Assembly: GCA_018830285.1 (NCBI GenBank)
Contig: JAHJSB010000010.1
Location: forward strand, 1-64,000
Source of the DNA: Alphaproteobacteria bacterium
GTDB taxonomy: Bacteria > Pseudomonadota > Alphaproteobacteria > Caulobacterales > Hyphomonadaceae
Reading direction: 5' to 3'
Length of the DNA stretch: 64,000 nucleotides
The position numbers and the translations under genes were made by a program. A model generated the notes under the pieces. The model saw nothing but the letters and a program-made list of their open reading frames with translations, was not told where the DNA came from and made no database searches. This document shows, in pieces, positions 10,048-19,522 of the stretch; the stretch's first letter is position 1; every line of letters starts with the position of its first letter.

Positions 10048-11097
10048 CTACTTTCCTTGGCGGGGGAGGTGAACGGTTTCGCCGCGGCCACGCATTGAGC
10101 TGGTTGCCGCTTCGATGACTTCGACCACGCGAAGGCCCAGATGGCCGTCCGTGAGGGGCTTTGTTCCATTGACGATACAGTCGACGAAATGCTCCCCTTC
10201 AACTCGGAGCGCTTCGGCGCCGTCGACCTTGGGTGCCCACATGTCACCGGTCCGGTAGCCAACCCGCATCTCGTGGATCTGTTTCGGATCGTCTGTGAAG
10301 CTGACGCCCTTGTCATAGATTTTTAGTTTTTCACTCGGCTCGAGATCGTCATACGTGATCATCTTGTCTGATCCACCGATGAGAATCTGGCGAACCTTGA
10401 CCGGCGCGAGCCAGGACACGTTGGCATGGGCGATCAAGCCGCTGTCGTAAAAGAGCGTGATATAGGCGAGGTTCTCGGGCGTGCCCGGGAAATGATTGAT
10501 GCCAGATGCCGACACGGCGACCGGATGCTCGTCAAACAGGTAATCAAGGATCGAGAAGTCGTGGACGCCGAGATCAGAAATCACGTTCACGTCGGTTTGG
10601 AACAGACCCAGGTTTACCCGGATTGAGTCGTAATAGAGTATCTTGCCGAGGTCGCCTGCGTCGACGAGCTCCTTAATCTTCCGGACTGTGCCGGTGTAGA
10701 TGAATGTATGGTCGACGTGCAGGATGAGGCCGCGCTTTTCGGCTTCCTCAACCAGCGAACGCGCCTGCAGAGACGTCTCCGCCATGGGCTTTTCGAGCCA
10801 GACGTGCTTGCCAGCCTTTAGCGCCGCCATGGCCAGCGAAAAGTGCGTATTGACCGGGGTGGCGATCGCGATGGCATCGATTTCCGGATCGCGGATCATT
10901 TCCTGGAAATCGGTGGTGGTCTTTGTTGCCGGAAAGCGGCGAGCGACGATTTCGAGCACTTTCGGATTGAGATCGGCAACCGTGTGAACGCGCGCGTCGT
11001 TCAGTTCGGAGAAATTGCGCACGAGGTTCGGCCCCCAGTAGCCGTAACCCACGACGCCGATATTGACGGTTTTCTTCTGGTCTTCTTCGGCGCTCAT
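10048..11097 (-). CDS. Gfo/Idh/MocA-family sugar dehydrogenase (WbpB/WlbA-like)
   Basis: A 349-residue NAD(P)-dependent oxidoreductase. The N-terminal Rossmann fold shows GVVGYGYWGPNLVRNF, and the family signature EKPMAETSLQA lies around residue 97. A DLGVHDFSILDYLF segment near residue 180 carries the conserved catalytic His of the WlbA-type sugar-3-dehydrogenases. It probably oxidises C3 of a UDP-hexuronate or related sugar, giving the keto-sugar used by the adjoining aminotransferase. The open frame extends into the upstream acetyltransferase; I use the ATG at 11097, which has AAAGGG eight bases before it. Two bases separate it from the next gene. Confidence 0.85.
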   Translation of the reverse strand: MSAEEDQKKTVNIGVVGYGYWGPNLVRNFSELNDARVHTVADLNPKVLEIVARRFPATKTTTDFQEMIRDPEIDAIAIATPVNTHFSLAMAALKAGKHVWLEKPMAETSLQARSLVEEAEKRGLILHVDHTFIYTGTVRKIKELVDAGDLGKILYYDSIRVNLGLFQTDVNVISDLGVHDFSILDYLFDEHPVAVSASGINHFPGTPENLAYITLFYDSGLIAHANVSWLAPVKVRQILIGGSDKMITYDDLEPSEKLKIYDKGVSFTDDPKQIHEMRVGYRTGDMWAPKVDGAEALRVEGEHFVDCIVNGTKPLTDGHLGLRVVEVIEAATSSMRGRGETVHLPRQGK

Positions 11098-11155
11098 TCT
11101 GGGCCCTTTACGTGGTTTTGCGGCGGGGCCGCGATCAATTGTGCCTGTGATGTTC

Positions 11156-11632
11156 TTACTTTTTCCGGACATCGCCCACCACCTTGGCTGGCACGCCAGC
11201 AACAATTGCGAAATCGGCAACATCCTGGGTCACGACGGCCCCGGCGGCGACAAGCGCGCCTTCGCCGATCGTGATGCCACACAGGATCGTCGCGTTCGAT
11301 CCAATCGACGCCTGTCGTTTCACTCGTGTGAATTCCAGAGTCCAGTCTGCCTCGGATTGGGCCGAACCGTCCGGATTCGTTGCGCGCGGAAAGCGATCAT
11401 TTGTGAACATTACACCGTGACCGATGAATACCTCGTCCTCAATCGTGACGCCTTCGCAAATGAATGTATGGGATGATATCTTGCAGCGCTCACCAATCAC
11501 TGCGCCTTTCTGGATCTCCACAAAGGACCCGATACGGCTGCCATCACGCACCTCGCACCCGTACAGGTTGACGAGTGCCGGATGATGCACGGTAACGTCC
11601 CCGATAAGTTTAACACTGTCAGATATTGGCAT
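11156..11632 (-). CDS. left-handed beta-helix sugar N-acetyltransferase (WbpD-like)
   Basis: A 158-residue trimeric hexapeptide-repeat acyltransferase. It has repeated I-G-x-x hexads ([19 protein letters not shown]) and, near the C-terminus, [29 protein letters not shown] loop about half way resembles the FTN-x-x-x-PR loop of WbpD, which N-acetylates UDP-2-acetamido-3-amino-3-deoxyglucuronate. Together with the following dehydrogenase and aminotransferase it completes a 3-N-acetyl amino sugar route. The ATG at 11632 is preferred over the GTG six codons earlier because GGGGA lies just upstream. Confidence 0.85.
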   Translation of the reverse strand: MPISDSVKLIGDVTVHHPALVNLYGCEVRDGSRIGSFVEIQKGAVIGERCKISSHTFICEGVTIEDEVFIGHGVMFTNDRFPRATNPDGSAQSEADWTLEFTRVKRQASIGSNATILCGITIGEGALVAAGAVVTQDVADFAIVAGVPAKVVGDVRKK

Positions 11633-11827
11633 TGGCGATCCCCGATGCACTTGATGGCCCAGTGGAAAGCAAGTGTCAAACCACTTGCTGGGGCACTGGC
11701 GCCCCGGCTGTGGATTGAAGAACGTGACGCTTGCGCTTCGGTCGAATACTCTACCCTTGGTGGGTGTGAAATCGCCGAATAAAGTATTTGGCCTTGGAGT
11801 AATTCCCCGAACGAGCGAAATGCCCCG

Positions 11828-12877
11828 TTATTGCGTTTCGCGACTGTTCCAGTTGGCGGTCCGGGCCGCGTGCCTGTTTCCGAGCCGTGTGCCGAACGCG
11901 CTCACAAAGGGAAGCATGGCGACAGATGCCATCTTCTGCACTTTATGGCTCGATCCGACGAAGGGAACCTTGCGAACAGCCGGGAGCACGACGTTGTCAT
12001 GGTAACGCCAATTCTTCTGCTTGGCGTATTTGTCGAAATAGGGATCAGCCTGGAGGCCCCATTTCTTGCGAAAATAGCCCAGGCTTTCGCGTTGCCATTT
12101 TGGCGACCAGCGTAGGACAAACAAGGGCAAGTCCATCGCTTCCAAAGGATGGCATCTATCCGGATGGCAGACCGTCGCAATTGACGTTGGTTCCAGCATG
12201 ATCCTGCCGCCCTTGGCCCATACCGATATGCTGAAATCGACGTGATCTTTGGAATATGGCATCTTTTCATCGAAGTCGCCGACGCGCTCAAAAGCGTCGC
12301 GTCGCACCAGCATGCAATGGGTCTCGCAAACCTGCGTTTCGCTTCGCGCCAGGGCGACATCGCCCACCTGCTTGCCTTGATGCAGGAAGTGGCGATCCGC
12401 GAGGCGACGGGCGCCAACGGGTCCGTTGAAGAATCCGTCGAAATCGTTGGTGAAATTGCCACCCCCATGGTGGACTTCGGTGTGCAATGGTGCGCCCTGG
12501 CAAATCAGGGGCTGAACGACTTCAGCGCCCGTCTGTTCGGCGCACTCAATGAGGGGGGCGAGCCAGTTGTCTGCAACGAAGACATCGTTTTCCACGAACA
12601 CCACGTATTTCGTGCCAGCCATGTGATGGCCGCGGTTGCGGGATTGCGCGGGGCTCAGATAGTGGTCGATCCTGTGATACGTGAAACCCTGTTCAGCACA
12701 TATGCGTCGCAGTTCGGACGCAATGCCTTTAGGGCTGCCACCATCGATATAGATGAGGTCATACGGCGCCCGAGTTGCCGATACGATCGCATTTAGGGAT
12801 CGGACAGCCAGGCTGAACCGCTCCCTCGCCGAGACGATGATGGTGGCGTTCGGCGCATTGTCACTGTGATGTCGCAT
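11828..12877 (-). CDS. family 2 glycosyltransferase, tandem paralogue B
   Basis: A 349-residue GT-A glycosyltransferase closely related to the protein encoded directly upstream (12930-14009). Shared stretches include RFSLAV, LSPAQSRNRGH, HQGKQV, the SETQV/TETQV region and FVGSSHKVQK/FVGHSYKVQK. The donor-site acidic motif reads FVENDVFVADNW, so an Asp is kept. The start is placed at MRHHSDNAP because the longer open frame would run back into the upstream gene. The pair is a tandem duplication, and the two transferases may add successive or alternative sugars. The sugar is unknown. Confidence 0.8.
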   Translation of the reverse strand: MRHHSDNAPNATIIVSARERFSLAVRSLNAIVSATRAPYDLIYIDGGSPKGIASELRRICAEQGFTYHRIDHYLSPAQSRNRGHHMAGTKYVVFVENDVFVADNWLAPLIECAEQTGAEVVQPLICQGAPLHTEVHHGGGNFTNDFDGFFNGPVGARRLADRHFLHQGKQVGDVALARSETQVCETHCMLVRRDAFERVGDFDEKMPYSKDHVDFSISVWAKGGRIMLEPTSIATVCHPDRCHPLEAMDLPLFVLRWSPKWQRESLGYFRKKWGLQADPYFDKYAKQKNWRYHDNVVLPAVRKVPFVGSSHKVQKMASVAMLPFVSAFGTRLGNRHAARTANWNSRETQ

Positions 12878-12929
12878 GACGTTTCGATTCTTTGAGCAGG
12901 GCGGATTGGTCTGAGCTGCGCTTGACTGC

Positions 12930-14009
12930 TCAGAGCGAGTGGGCCGGGTTCCCGACCCTGCGCTGCGGGGAACGAGCCGTGTCCTCGACAAGCGTCTTTT
13001 CGTGGCTCTTTGCCAGCCAGAGGCCCAAGGCGACGACAATCGGTTCGAGCGCCAACATTACAATTTTCTGGACCTTGTAACTGTGTCCGACGAACGGAAT
13101 CCGACGGGCAAAAGGTTTCAGGATCGCTTCACGGTAGCGCCAGGTGATGATGTCGTTTCGTTTCTGGAAATACGGATCGCCTTCGAGGCCCCACTTCGTC
13201 TTGAAGTGATTGAGGCTGTCCGCTTGCCATTTGGGTGACCAGCGCAGGATGAAGTACGGATAGTCGGACAGCTGAATGGGATTGTGCCGGTTTGGAACAT
13301 AAAACGTCGCGACGGACGAAGGCTCGAGCATGATGCGGCCGCCATTCTTCCAGACGGTCATCGAAAAATTGAGGTGGTCCTTCGTTGACAGCATCGATTC
13401 ATCGAAATCGCCGAAGCGTTCGAACGTATCACGCTTGACCAGAAGGCAGTGGACCTCGGTCACCTGAGTTTCCGTTCGAGTGAGGGGAACGTCGGTGACT
13501 TGTTTGCCCTGGTGCATGTCGACGTCGCAAATGACGTGATCCTCGGGAGCGCCGTGGAAGAAAAGCTCCATGTTTTTCGTGAACGTTCCGCCAGCCTGGT
13601 GAATTTCCGTATGAAAAGGCTTGCCCTGGCACATGAGCGGCTGGATGACTTCAGCGCCAGTCTCTTCGGCGCACCTGATCAGTCTCTCCAGCCAGTTGTC
13701 CGCAACGAACGTACAGCTTTCAACGAAGGCGACGTATTTGGTGTCGCTCAGGCGATGGCCGCGATTTCGTGACTGGGCTGGACTCAGGAGTTCGTCATAA
13801 CGCGCGTAGCGAAAGCCACTCTGGTCGCAGATCCGTTTCAGTTCAGCGGCCACTTTGGGTGGGCTGCCTGCGTCAACGTAAAGCAGCTTGTAGGGGGTGT
13901 GAGTGGCCGCGATGATCTGATTCAGGCTTTCAACCGCAAGGCTGAACCGGTCGCGATGAACCACAATAATCGTGACATCGGGCGCGGTCTTGATCGTTTG
14001 GATTTTCAT
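12930..14009 (-). CDS. family 2 glycosyltransferase, tandem paralogue A
   Basis: A 359-residue GT-A transferase, paralogue of the next gene downstream (11828-12877). The N-terminal VTIIVVHRDRFSLAVESLN strand is typical of GT2. At the position where its twin has FVENDVFVADNW this protein has FVESCTFVADNW, so the acidic residue expected to hold the metal/donor is missing. Activity may therefore be altered or lost, or the metal may be bound differently. The start at 14009 has GGGAG seven bases upstream and avoids overlap with the GT4 gene. Confidence 0.78.
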   Translation of the reverse strand: MKIQTIKTAPDVTIIVVHRDRFSLAVESLNQIIAATHTPYKLLYVDAGSPPKVAAELKRICDQSGFRYARYDELLSPAQSRNRGHRLSDTKYVAFVESCTFVADNWLERLIRCAEETGAEVIQPLMCQGKPFHTEIHQAGGTFTKNMELFFHGAPEDHVICDVDMHQGKQVTDVPLTRTETQVTEVHCLLVKRDTFERFGDFDESMLSTKDHLNFSMTVWKNGGRIMLEPSSVATFYVPNRHNPIQLSDYPYFILRWSPKWQADSLNHFKTKWGLEGDPYFQKRNDIITWRYREAILKPFARRIPFVGHSYKVQKIVMLALEPIVVALGLWLAKSHEKTLVEDTARSPQRRVGNPAHSL

Positions 14010-14022
14010 AGTCTCCCAACCT

Positions 14023-15474
14023 TCACTCTGTAACAATTTGATGCTGGCTTTTGGAGGCTGGTCCCCCGCAGGCCAATTGCCGGACAGATTTGATCAATCT
14101 TGGTTCGGCGGAACTGAATATCGTTCCAGATCGCAACGCCTTAGGGGACGCAGACAGACTGGACGGGAAGTATTGCAGCAAGTTTCGTGCCTGCAATTTT
14201 TGCTGCGATCCCGACTGCAAAACCTTTGGCTGCCGGTTTTCCTCCGCGATTGTCCGTTCGTAAAGCGCTACAAGCTTTTGGGTTACCCGATCCAGATTAT
14301 ACATTTCTTCGACTTTTGCTCGTGCTCGCGTCACGAGTTGAGGCCAATTGGACCGCTGATCCATGAGTCGGTTGATAGCGGCACACAGGCTGTCGACATC
14401 GTTTTCAGTCGCCAGCACGCCCGTTTCTCCTTCGATAACGAGTTCCGGAATGCCGCCATGAATCGTACCAATCACCGGTCGACCGACCGCCATTGCTTCC
14501 TTCAACGTATTGACCGGAGCGTCCTGGCCGCCTTTGGCGCTCGTCATAGAGGGCGCAAGAAATACATCTGTGCGACGTAAAAAGCCTGCAATCTCGGAAT
14601 GTGTGCGCGCGCCGTGAAACTCTACTGAAGCGCCCAGCCCAAGATCATTGGCCAGTGATTCCAGATTTGCGCGCATCGCGCCATCGCCCACGACATCAAC
14701 CTTTACGGGCGTTTTCGTGAGTTGGGAGAACTGGGCGAGCGCGCGGAGCGCGACCTGGAACCCCTTTCGTTCGATCAACCGGCCAACCATGAGAAACCGG
14801 ACGTGGTTTTCTTCACGGTGGGTGGCTGGCTCAAAAGGGAAATTCTCGAGGCGGATGCCCGAGCCTATTACGTCAATCCTGTCTTCCGGGCATCCGATAT
14901 CGACGGCCCGGCTGCGAAAGTAGTCGCAGTTGGCAATATAACCTGATGCTTCGGGCCAAACATGATCATAAACGTGTGGCCCAATGGCTGCGACCGTTTC
15001 AGAGATGTCATATCCTCGGAAATTGACGATGATATGACCTTTCAGAAAACCCGCCTTGCGGTGCTTGATGACGCCTTCAGCGAGCGTGGCAAACTGGCAG
15101 TGAAGTATATCATATTCTCCATCGCCATCGAATGCGCTGGCCTGATAGAAGGCCGTTAGATCGCGCATCGAGCGCCGATAGATGTTCGGACGCAGCCTGC
15201 CGAGCGCTGCCACACCGTTCTTGCGCACAATCGTACCGAGGGCGCCTGGCAGGCCGGCAAGGCGCCCGACACCTGATGTTGGCCAGCGCATATTGACTGT
15301 CCGTTGCTCCAAATGGTGATCTTCAACCGATTTGACCGAAAGCCCCGTCGGCGCGGCGTTCCCGACTCCGAAAATGTCGACGCTGTGGCCCTGATCGATC
15401 AAGGCCGCCGCGCTGTTCGCAATGAACGCCTCTGACATCATCGGGAAGGCATTGACGAAGAATGCGATTTTCAT
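14023..15474 (-). CDS. family 4 glycosyltransferase (WcaL-like)
   Basis: A 483-residue GT-B retaining glycosyltransferase and the first gene of the ten-gene minus-strand run. KIAFFVNAFPMMSEAFI at the N-terminus resembles WcaL-type colanic acid transferases. The C-terminal donor half has FLMVGRLIERKGFQVAL, VVGDG and the E-x7-E site in KEAMAVGRPVIGTIHGGIPE. GGQDAPVNTLKEAM is the donor-binding region. The fold should end near residue 412, and the last 70 residues (from NRQPKVLQSGS) look low-complexity and basic with no family match I recognise. The 169-base gap to the divergent GT2 gene likely holds the promoters of both units. Confidence 0.87.
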   Translation of the reverse strand: MKIAFFVNAFPMMSEAFIANSAAALIDQGHSVDIFGVGNAAPTGLSVKSVEDHHLEQRTVNMRWPTSGVGRLAGLPGALGTIVRKNGVAALGRLRPNIYRRSMRDLTAFYQASAFDGDGEYDILHCQFATLAEGVIKHRKAGFLKGHIIVNFRGYDISETVAAIGPHVYDHVWPEASGYIANCDYFRSRAVDIGCPEDRIDVIGSGIRLENFPFEPATHREENHVRFLMVGRLIERKGFQVALRALAQFSQLTKTPVKVDVVGDGAMRANLESLANDLGLGASVEFHGARTHSEIAGFLRRTDVFLAPSMTSAKGGQDAPVNTLKEAMAVGRPVIGTIHGGIPELVIEGETGVLATENDVDSLCAAINRLMDQRSNWPQLVTRARAKVEEMYNLDRVTQKLVALYERTIAEENRQPKVLQSGSQQKLQARNLLQYFPSSLSASPKALRSGTIFSSAEPRLIKSVRQLACGGPASKSQHQIVTE

Positions 15475-15643
15475 TCTCGGGCGGTCCTTTGTGTTTTGCG
15501 GAAACCAATATGCTAAATTTGCGTATCGAAATTGGAACTGGCGCGCTATTTGCTACGATCTCAGGGAGCAAGTTCGGTGCCACGCTGCAGCAGATAGCGG
15601 CGAGGTGTTTAAGTTGGCCCAACAGTACGAGTCGGAATAAACA

Positions 15644-16852
15644 ATGAAGCCATATAACGTCACGGTTCTGATTCCGACTTTCAATAGGTCGGCCTTGCTG
15701 CTCGAAAGTCTGGAATCCATTCTGGCGCAGACCCGCCCAGCGCATGAAATCATCATCATTAACGATGGTTCAACGGATGACACACTTGAGCAACTGAAGG
15801 CCTTTGAAGGACGTATCCGTATTCTGTCCAAGTCCAATGCGGGTAAGTCTGCCGCCCTGAACTTTGGTCTGAAGCACGTCACGGGTGACCTCGTCTGGAT
15901 TTTTGACGACGACGATCTGGCCGCTCCAAAGGCGCTTGAAACCCTCGTCGGATTGCTTGAGGCTAAACCGGAGGCCGATATGGCATATGGGCGGCACGAG
16001 CGCTTTTCTGTCGATGGATCCGGAGAAGTGCGGTTACTTGGAACGGGATACTGGACCAATTGCGATTCCGATGAGTTCCTGACGGCTACGTTGGATGACA
16101 TGTTTGCCCACCAGCAAGGCATGATCGTGCGCAAGGAACTCTATGATCGTGTCGGTGCGTTCGATGAAAGTCTCATTCGGTCGCAGGATTACGACATGCT
16201 GATCCGCCTCGCGCGGGTTGGGACGCCTGTGTCCACAGAAGAATTCGTGTTCCGGCAACGCGTACATGATGGCATGCGGGGAACCCAGACCGAGCAAGTG
16301 CAGGCCGAGAAGAGAAGCGCGTCCTGGTCTCAGTTCGATAAAGTGATCTTCCGCAACTACTATCCGCAAATCAAACTGGATGAGTATTTGAGTGATGGGC
16401 GGTCTATATCCGATCCATTGAACAAGAGGCGCGCCCTTCTGCGACGCGCCAGTGTCATGGCTCGCAAGAAGCTATGGGAACTTGCGATCAAGGACTTGCG
16501 CGCCGCTGAAAGTGTGAGCGAGGCACCGTTATCCAAGCCTGAGATTGTCGCGTTGCGTTCCGCTTTTGCCTCAAAGTATGGTTGTGATGAAATTCTGACG
16601 AATTCCAACTTGATCGGCGAGCTGTGCCAACTTGCCGAAGTCTCGTCGGTCGGCGCAGAGATTGTTTCGTCTTTGGCGCGAGGCCTGCGCTGGAGAGTCC
16701 GCTCGGAATTTACAAAGATCAGGTTTTGGAATTCAGTTAGCTATTATCTGATAATGAACAAGTTCAGGAGAGCTGCTGCAATGTCGTCGAGTTCTGTGCC
16801 TTCGGCCACTGAGACCGTTGCTAGCCCGTTCGAAAAAATCGAGCGGTCATAA
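15644..16852 (+). CDS. family 2 glycosyltransferase
   Basis: A 402-residue GT-A transferase. The first 230 residues form a standard GT2 domain: VTVLIPTFNRSALLLESL, then NDGSTDD binding the nucleotide, then IFDDDDLAAP with the metal-binding Asp residues. QDYDMLIRLAR near residue 183 is the acceptor/catalytic-base region. Residues 250-400 are extra and helical, perhaps for membrane contact. A GGAA precedes the ATG by about six bases. Its stop overlaps the flippase start by one base, so both belong to one unit that adds a sugar and exports the lipid-linked product. Confidence 0.87.
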   Translation: MKPYNVTVLIPTFNRSALLLESLESILAQTRPAHEIIIINDGSTDDTLEQLKAFEGRIRILSKSNAGKSAALNFGLKHVTGDLVWIFDDDDLAAPKALETLVGLLEAKPEADMAYGRHERFSVDGSGEVRLLGTGYWTNCDSDEFLTATLDDMFAHQQGMIVRKELYDRVGAFDESLIRSQDYDMLIRLARVGTPVSTEEFVFRQRVHDGMRGTQTEQVQAEKRSASWSQFDKVIFRNYYPQIKLDEYLSDGRSISDPLNKRRALLRRASVMARKKLWELAIKDLRAAESVSEAPLSKPEIVALRSAFASKYGCDEILTNSNLIGELCQLAEVSSVGAEIVSSLARGLRWRVRSEFTKIRFWNSVSYYLIMNKFRRAAAMSSSSVPSATETVASPFEKIERS

Positions 16853-18357
16853 TGGCACAGAGCCTATTGAGGCGTGCCGGCAAAGCAGTGATGTTCAACG
16901 CTTTGGGCAACTGGTTCGGCATGCTCGGCGGAATACTGTCGCTTGTGTTCATCGCGCGCCTCCTGTCGCCGACGGACTTCGGCATCTACGGGATGACTCT
17001 CGTCACGTTCGCCATTCCGGAGATATTCGCGTCAGGAAGCTTGAATGAATCACTGATTCAGCGCCGCAATCTTCAAGCCGGGCATGTCAACTCCGTCTTC
17101 ATGCAGTCGCTATTCCTGGCGACCGTGTTCTGGCTCGGGACCTATCTTCTTGCGCCCTTGATCGCTCAGGCGTTCAATCACCCGGAACTGGTGCCCATGA
17201 TCAGGGTCTTCGCCGTTTCGCTATATTTCGGTGCGCTGACGTCCGTGCCTGCGGCTCTGCTCCAGCGTGACTTGCGGTATAGCGAAATTACCATCGTAGA
17301 CGTATTAGGCACCATTTGCGCGGCCGTAGTTGGTGTAACTCTGGCCTTCATACTCCAGAACGCCTGGGCATTGGTTTTCATGGAATTGTCGCGCCGCGTG
17401 ATCCGCTTGGTCGCTTTCGCGACATTGGCCAAATGGACACCATCGTTCAAATCGAGCTGGACCGAGACACGGGAACTGTCCCGATACAACTCGCTGAACA
17501 TGGCGACAAAGGTCGTTTACGCGATTGAAACAACGATTTCTCGAGGGCTCATCGGTGCGGTACTCGGTTCTGCGGCGCTCGGAATGTTCAACATGGCGGT
17601 TAGGCTCCAGGAGCAGGTGAAATCAGCCTTCGTGACGCCCTTTTCCGCGGTCGCCTTGCCTGTGGCTTCACAATCTCAGCACGATTTGCTGACGCTCCAC
17701 CGGGCGATTGAAGGCGCGATGAGGTTGGCCGGGCTCATCGCGTATCCGACGTTCATCGGCGCAAGCGTCATCGCACCTGTTGCTGTGCCCATTGTATTCG
17801 GCGAACAGTGGATTCCCGCTATTACGACGATTCAGATATTATTGCTTATGGGCTTGCGGTCACCGACGACGGCTTTCAATTCCGGCGTTCTGAACGGCGT
17901 TGGCCGTATTGACTGGACCTTCAAAATAACCCTTACGGGCATGATCGTGACGAGTATGGCCGTAGCGGCCACTATTCACATCAGTCTGGAGGCAGTGGCC
18001 GTCGCCTTGTTGATGCAATCCCTGCTCATTTGGGGCTTGGGTGCTTACGCTGTGAAATCATCGGTTGGTTTTCCTATGCATCGCCAGGTGCTTGCCGGCT
18101 CAACCGCATTGATTGGGTCCGTTATCATGGGTGCAGTCGTGTGGGTTGCCATGCAGTTCCAACCCGAGGCAATGACCGCACCCGTTCGCCTTCTGATGTT
18201 GGTGCTGATCGGGGTGCTAACCTATGCTGGAGCTTTGGCTTCACTGTCGCCGCGATTTGCAAGGCGCGCCTTGCAGGCCGCTATCATGCTCCTTCAGGGG
18301 CGCCGCGAAGAAGCGATCGCTTTGGTCAAAGGTGCGTCCATGGACAAAGCAAATTAA
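16852..18357 (+). CDS. Wzx-like oligosaccharide flippase (MOP superfamily)
   Basis: A 501-residue inner-membrane protein with roughly twelve to fourteen hydrophobic segments. It fits the polysaccharide-transporter branch of the MOP exporter superfamily (Wzx/MviN-like), which flips lipid-linked oligosaccharide units to the periplasmic face. RAGKAVMFNALGNWFGMLGG at the start and LLSPTDFGIYGMTLV near residue 40 are typical of the group. No Wzy polymerase, Wzz regulator or initiating phosphosugar transferase is visible in the window, so those steps must be encoded elsewhere. It ends in a four-base overlap with a convergent GT2 gene. Confidence 0.88.
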   Translation: MAQSLLRRAGKAVMFNALGNWFGMLGGILSLVFIARLLSPTDFGIYGMTLVTFAIPEIFASGSLNESLIQRRNLQAGHVNSVFMQSLFLATVFWLGTYLLAPLIAQAFNHPELVPMIRVFAVSLYFGALTSVPAALLQRDLRYSEITIVDVLGTICAAVVGVTLAFILQNAWALVFMELSRRVIRLVAFATLAKWTPSFKSSWTETRELSRYNSLNMATKVVYAIETTISRGLIGAVLGSAALGMFNMAVRLQEQVKSAFVTPFSAVALPVASQSQHDLLTLHRAIEGAMRLAGLIAYPTFIGASVIAPVAVPIVFGEQWIPAITTIQILLLMGLRSPTTAFNSGVLNGVGRIDWTFKITLTGMIVTSMAVAATIHISLEAVAVALLMQSLLIWGLGAYAVKSSVGFPMHRQVLAGSTALIGSVIMGAVVWVAMQFQPEAMTAPVRLLMLVLIGVLTYAGALASLSPRFARRALQAAIMLLQGRREEAIALVKGASMDKAN

Positions 18358-19376
18358 CCCGACGCGGACAGCATGGCCTCGATGCGCAGACGTTTGGCGG
18401 TGTTTCCAACAGAGTGCGGGACCGGTTCCAGGCCCATAGCATGCCGGCAAATGCGCAAGATGAGCGCTGCGGCGACGTCGGGCGGGGCGACCAGCGTGCG
18501 GACGGCGCCCGTGAGGTTTCGGTTTCTCACCATTTCGATCAATTGCATCCACGCCCAGTGCTTGTGGGCGAGGGTCTTATGCTCGCCGATGGCTTTGCGC
18601 TCATCTCGGCTGAGCGTCGGTTGCCGCAAAAATTCGATGTCCCGGTCCAGCACCTGGCGCAGATCGGCTGATGCATATTCCTTGGACAGGGAGTTTGGAT
18701 AATCGATTGAATAGTACCCGCATGGATCGATGAGGCCGAACCGCGCGCCAAAAAGCAGGGCGCGCATGTAGAGATCATAGTCCTCGGCGAGCCGCATTCC
18801 TTCATTGTAGGAGACGTCGTGCCTCGACAGAAATTCTTTGCGCATTAATGGCTTGAGGTATCCGAGTTCCCGCCGGCTGCCCGTGTATCTGTCGATGTTT
18901 TCCCGTGCGAACCGGGCAGCGTCTATCCGAACTAGTCCTATCGGATTGTCGGACCACAGGCGCGTGCCGATCTCGGGGTTGGGTTCGGCATCGACGCGGA
19001 TCAGGTCGTCCGCCACGATGTCGAGGTTCTCCGCCTTTGCGACCTGAAACATGCGCCGCAACCGGTCTGGATGCATATGGTCGTCGCCATCGAGTATCGC
19101 CACCCAGGGGGTCTCGGCGTGCGCTATCGCCCTGTTCCTCGCTGCGGACGGCCCCTGGTTGTGAGGCTGGACCAGCAAGGAAAGACGGGGCTCGCTCTCT
19201 GCCAGCCGTTGGACTATCTCAACCGAGTCATCCTTGGACGCGTCGTCGACGACGATGACCTTGACGGGCTCTGATTGCACCAGCGCGCTTTTGACTGCGG
19301 TTTCAATCGTGGCTGCACTATTATAGCATGGAATAATAACGGTAATTTCAGTCAATTCTGCGGCCTTTGAATCCAT
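18354..19376 (-). CDS. family 2 glycosyltransferase
   Basis: A 340-residue GT-A transferase with ITVIIPCYNSAATIETAV at the N-terminus, VVDDASKDDS for the nucleotide and AILDGDDHMHPDR for metal binding. AEDYDLYMRALL near residue 198 is the catalytic-base region. It is transcribed against the flippase and overlaps its stop, and forms a single-gene unit at the right end of the polysaccharide locus. The 146 bases beyond its start, up to the SDR gene, hold no gene I can see. Confidence 0.88.
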   Translation of the reverse strand: MDSKAAELTEITVIIPCYNSAATIETAVKSALVQSEPVKVIVVDDASKDDSVEIVQRLAESEPRLSLLVQPHNQGPSAARNRAIAHAETPWVAILDGDDHMHPDRLRRMFQVAKAENLDIVADDLIRVDAEPNPEIGTRLWSDNPIGLVRIDAARFARENIDRYTGSRRELGYLKPLMRKEFLSRHDVSYNEGMRLAEDYDLYMRALLFGARFGLIDPCGYYSIDYPNSLSKEYASADLRQVLDRDIEFLRQPTLSRDERKAIGEHKTLAHKHWAWMQLIEMVRNRNLTGAVRTLVAPPDVAAALILRICRHAMGLEPVPHSVGNTAKRLRIEAMLSASG

Positions 19377-19522
19377 GGCGAATGTTCAGTAAAGCGCTCC
19401 AGTAATTGCAAGACTCGCGCCGATGCAGGCAAACGTTTGGCTCAAGCTTGCTCCATTCCGGCAGACGTCCGGGTCTGTTTCGAAATTCGCCTTATAACGC
19501 CTTCCAACCTCTCTGCTTTCTC

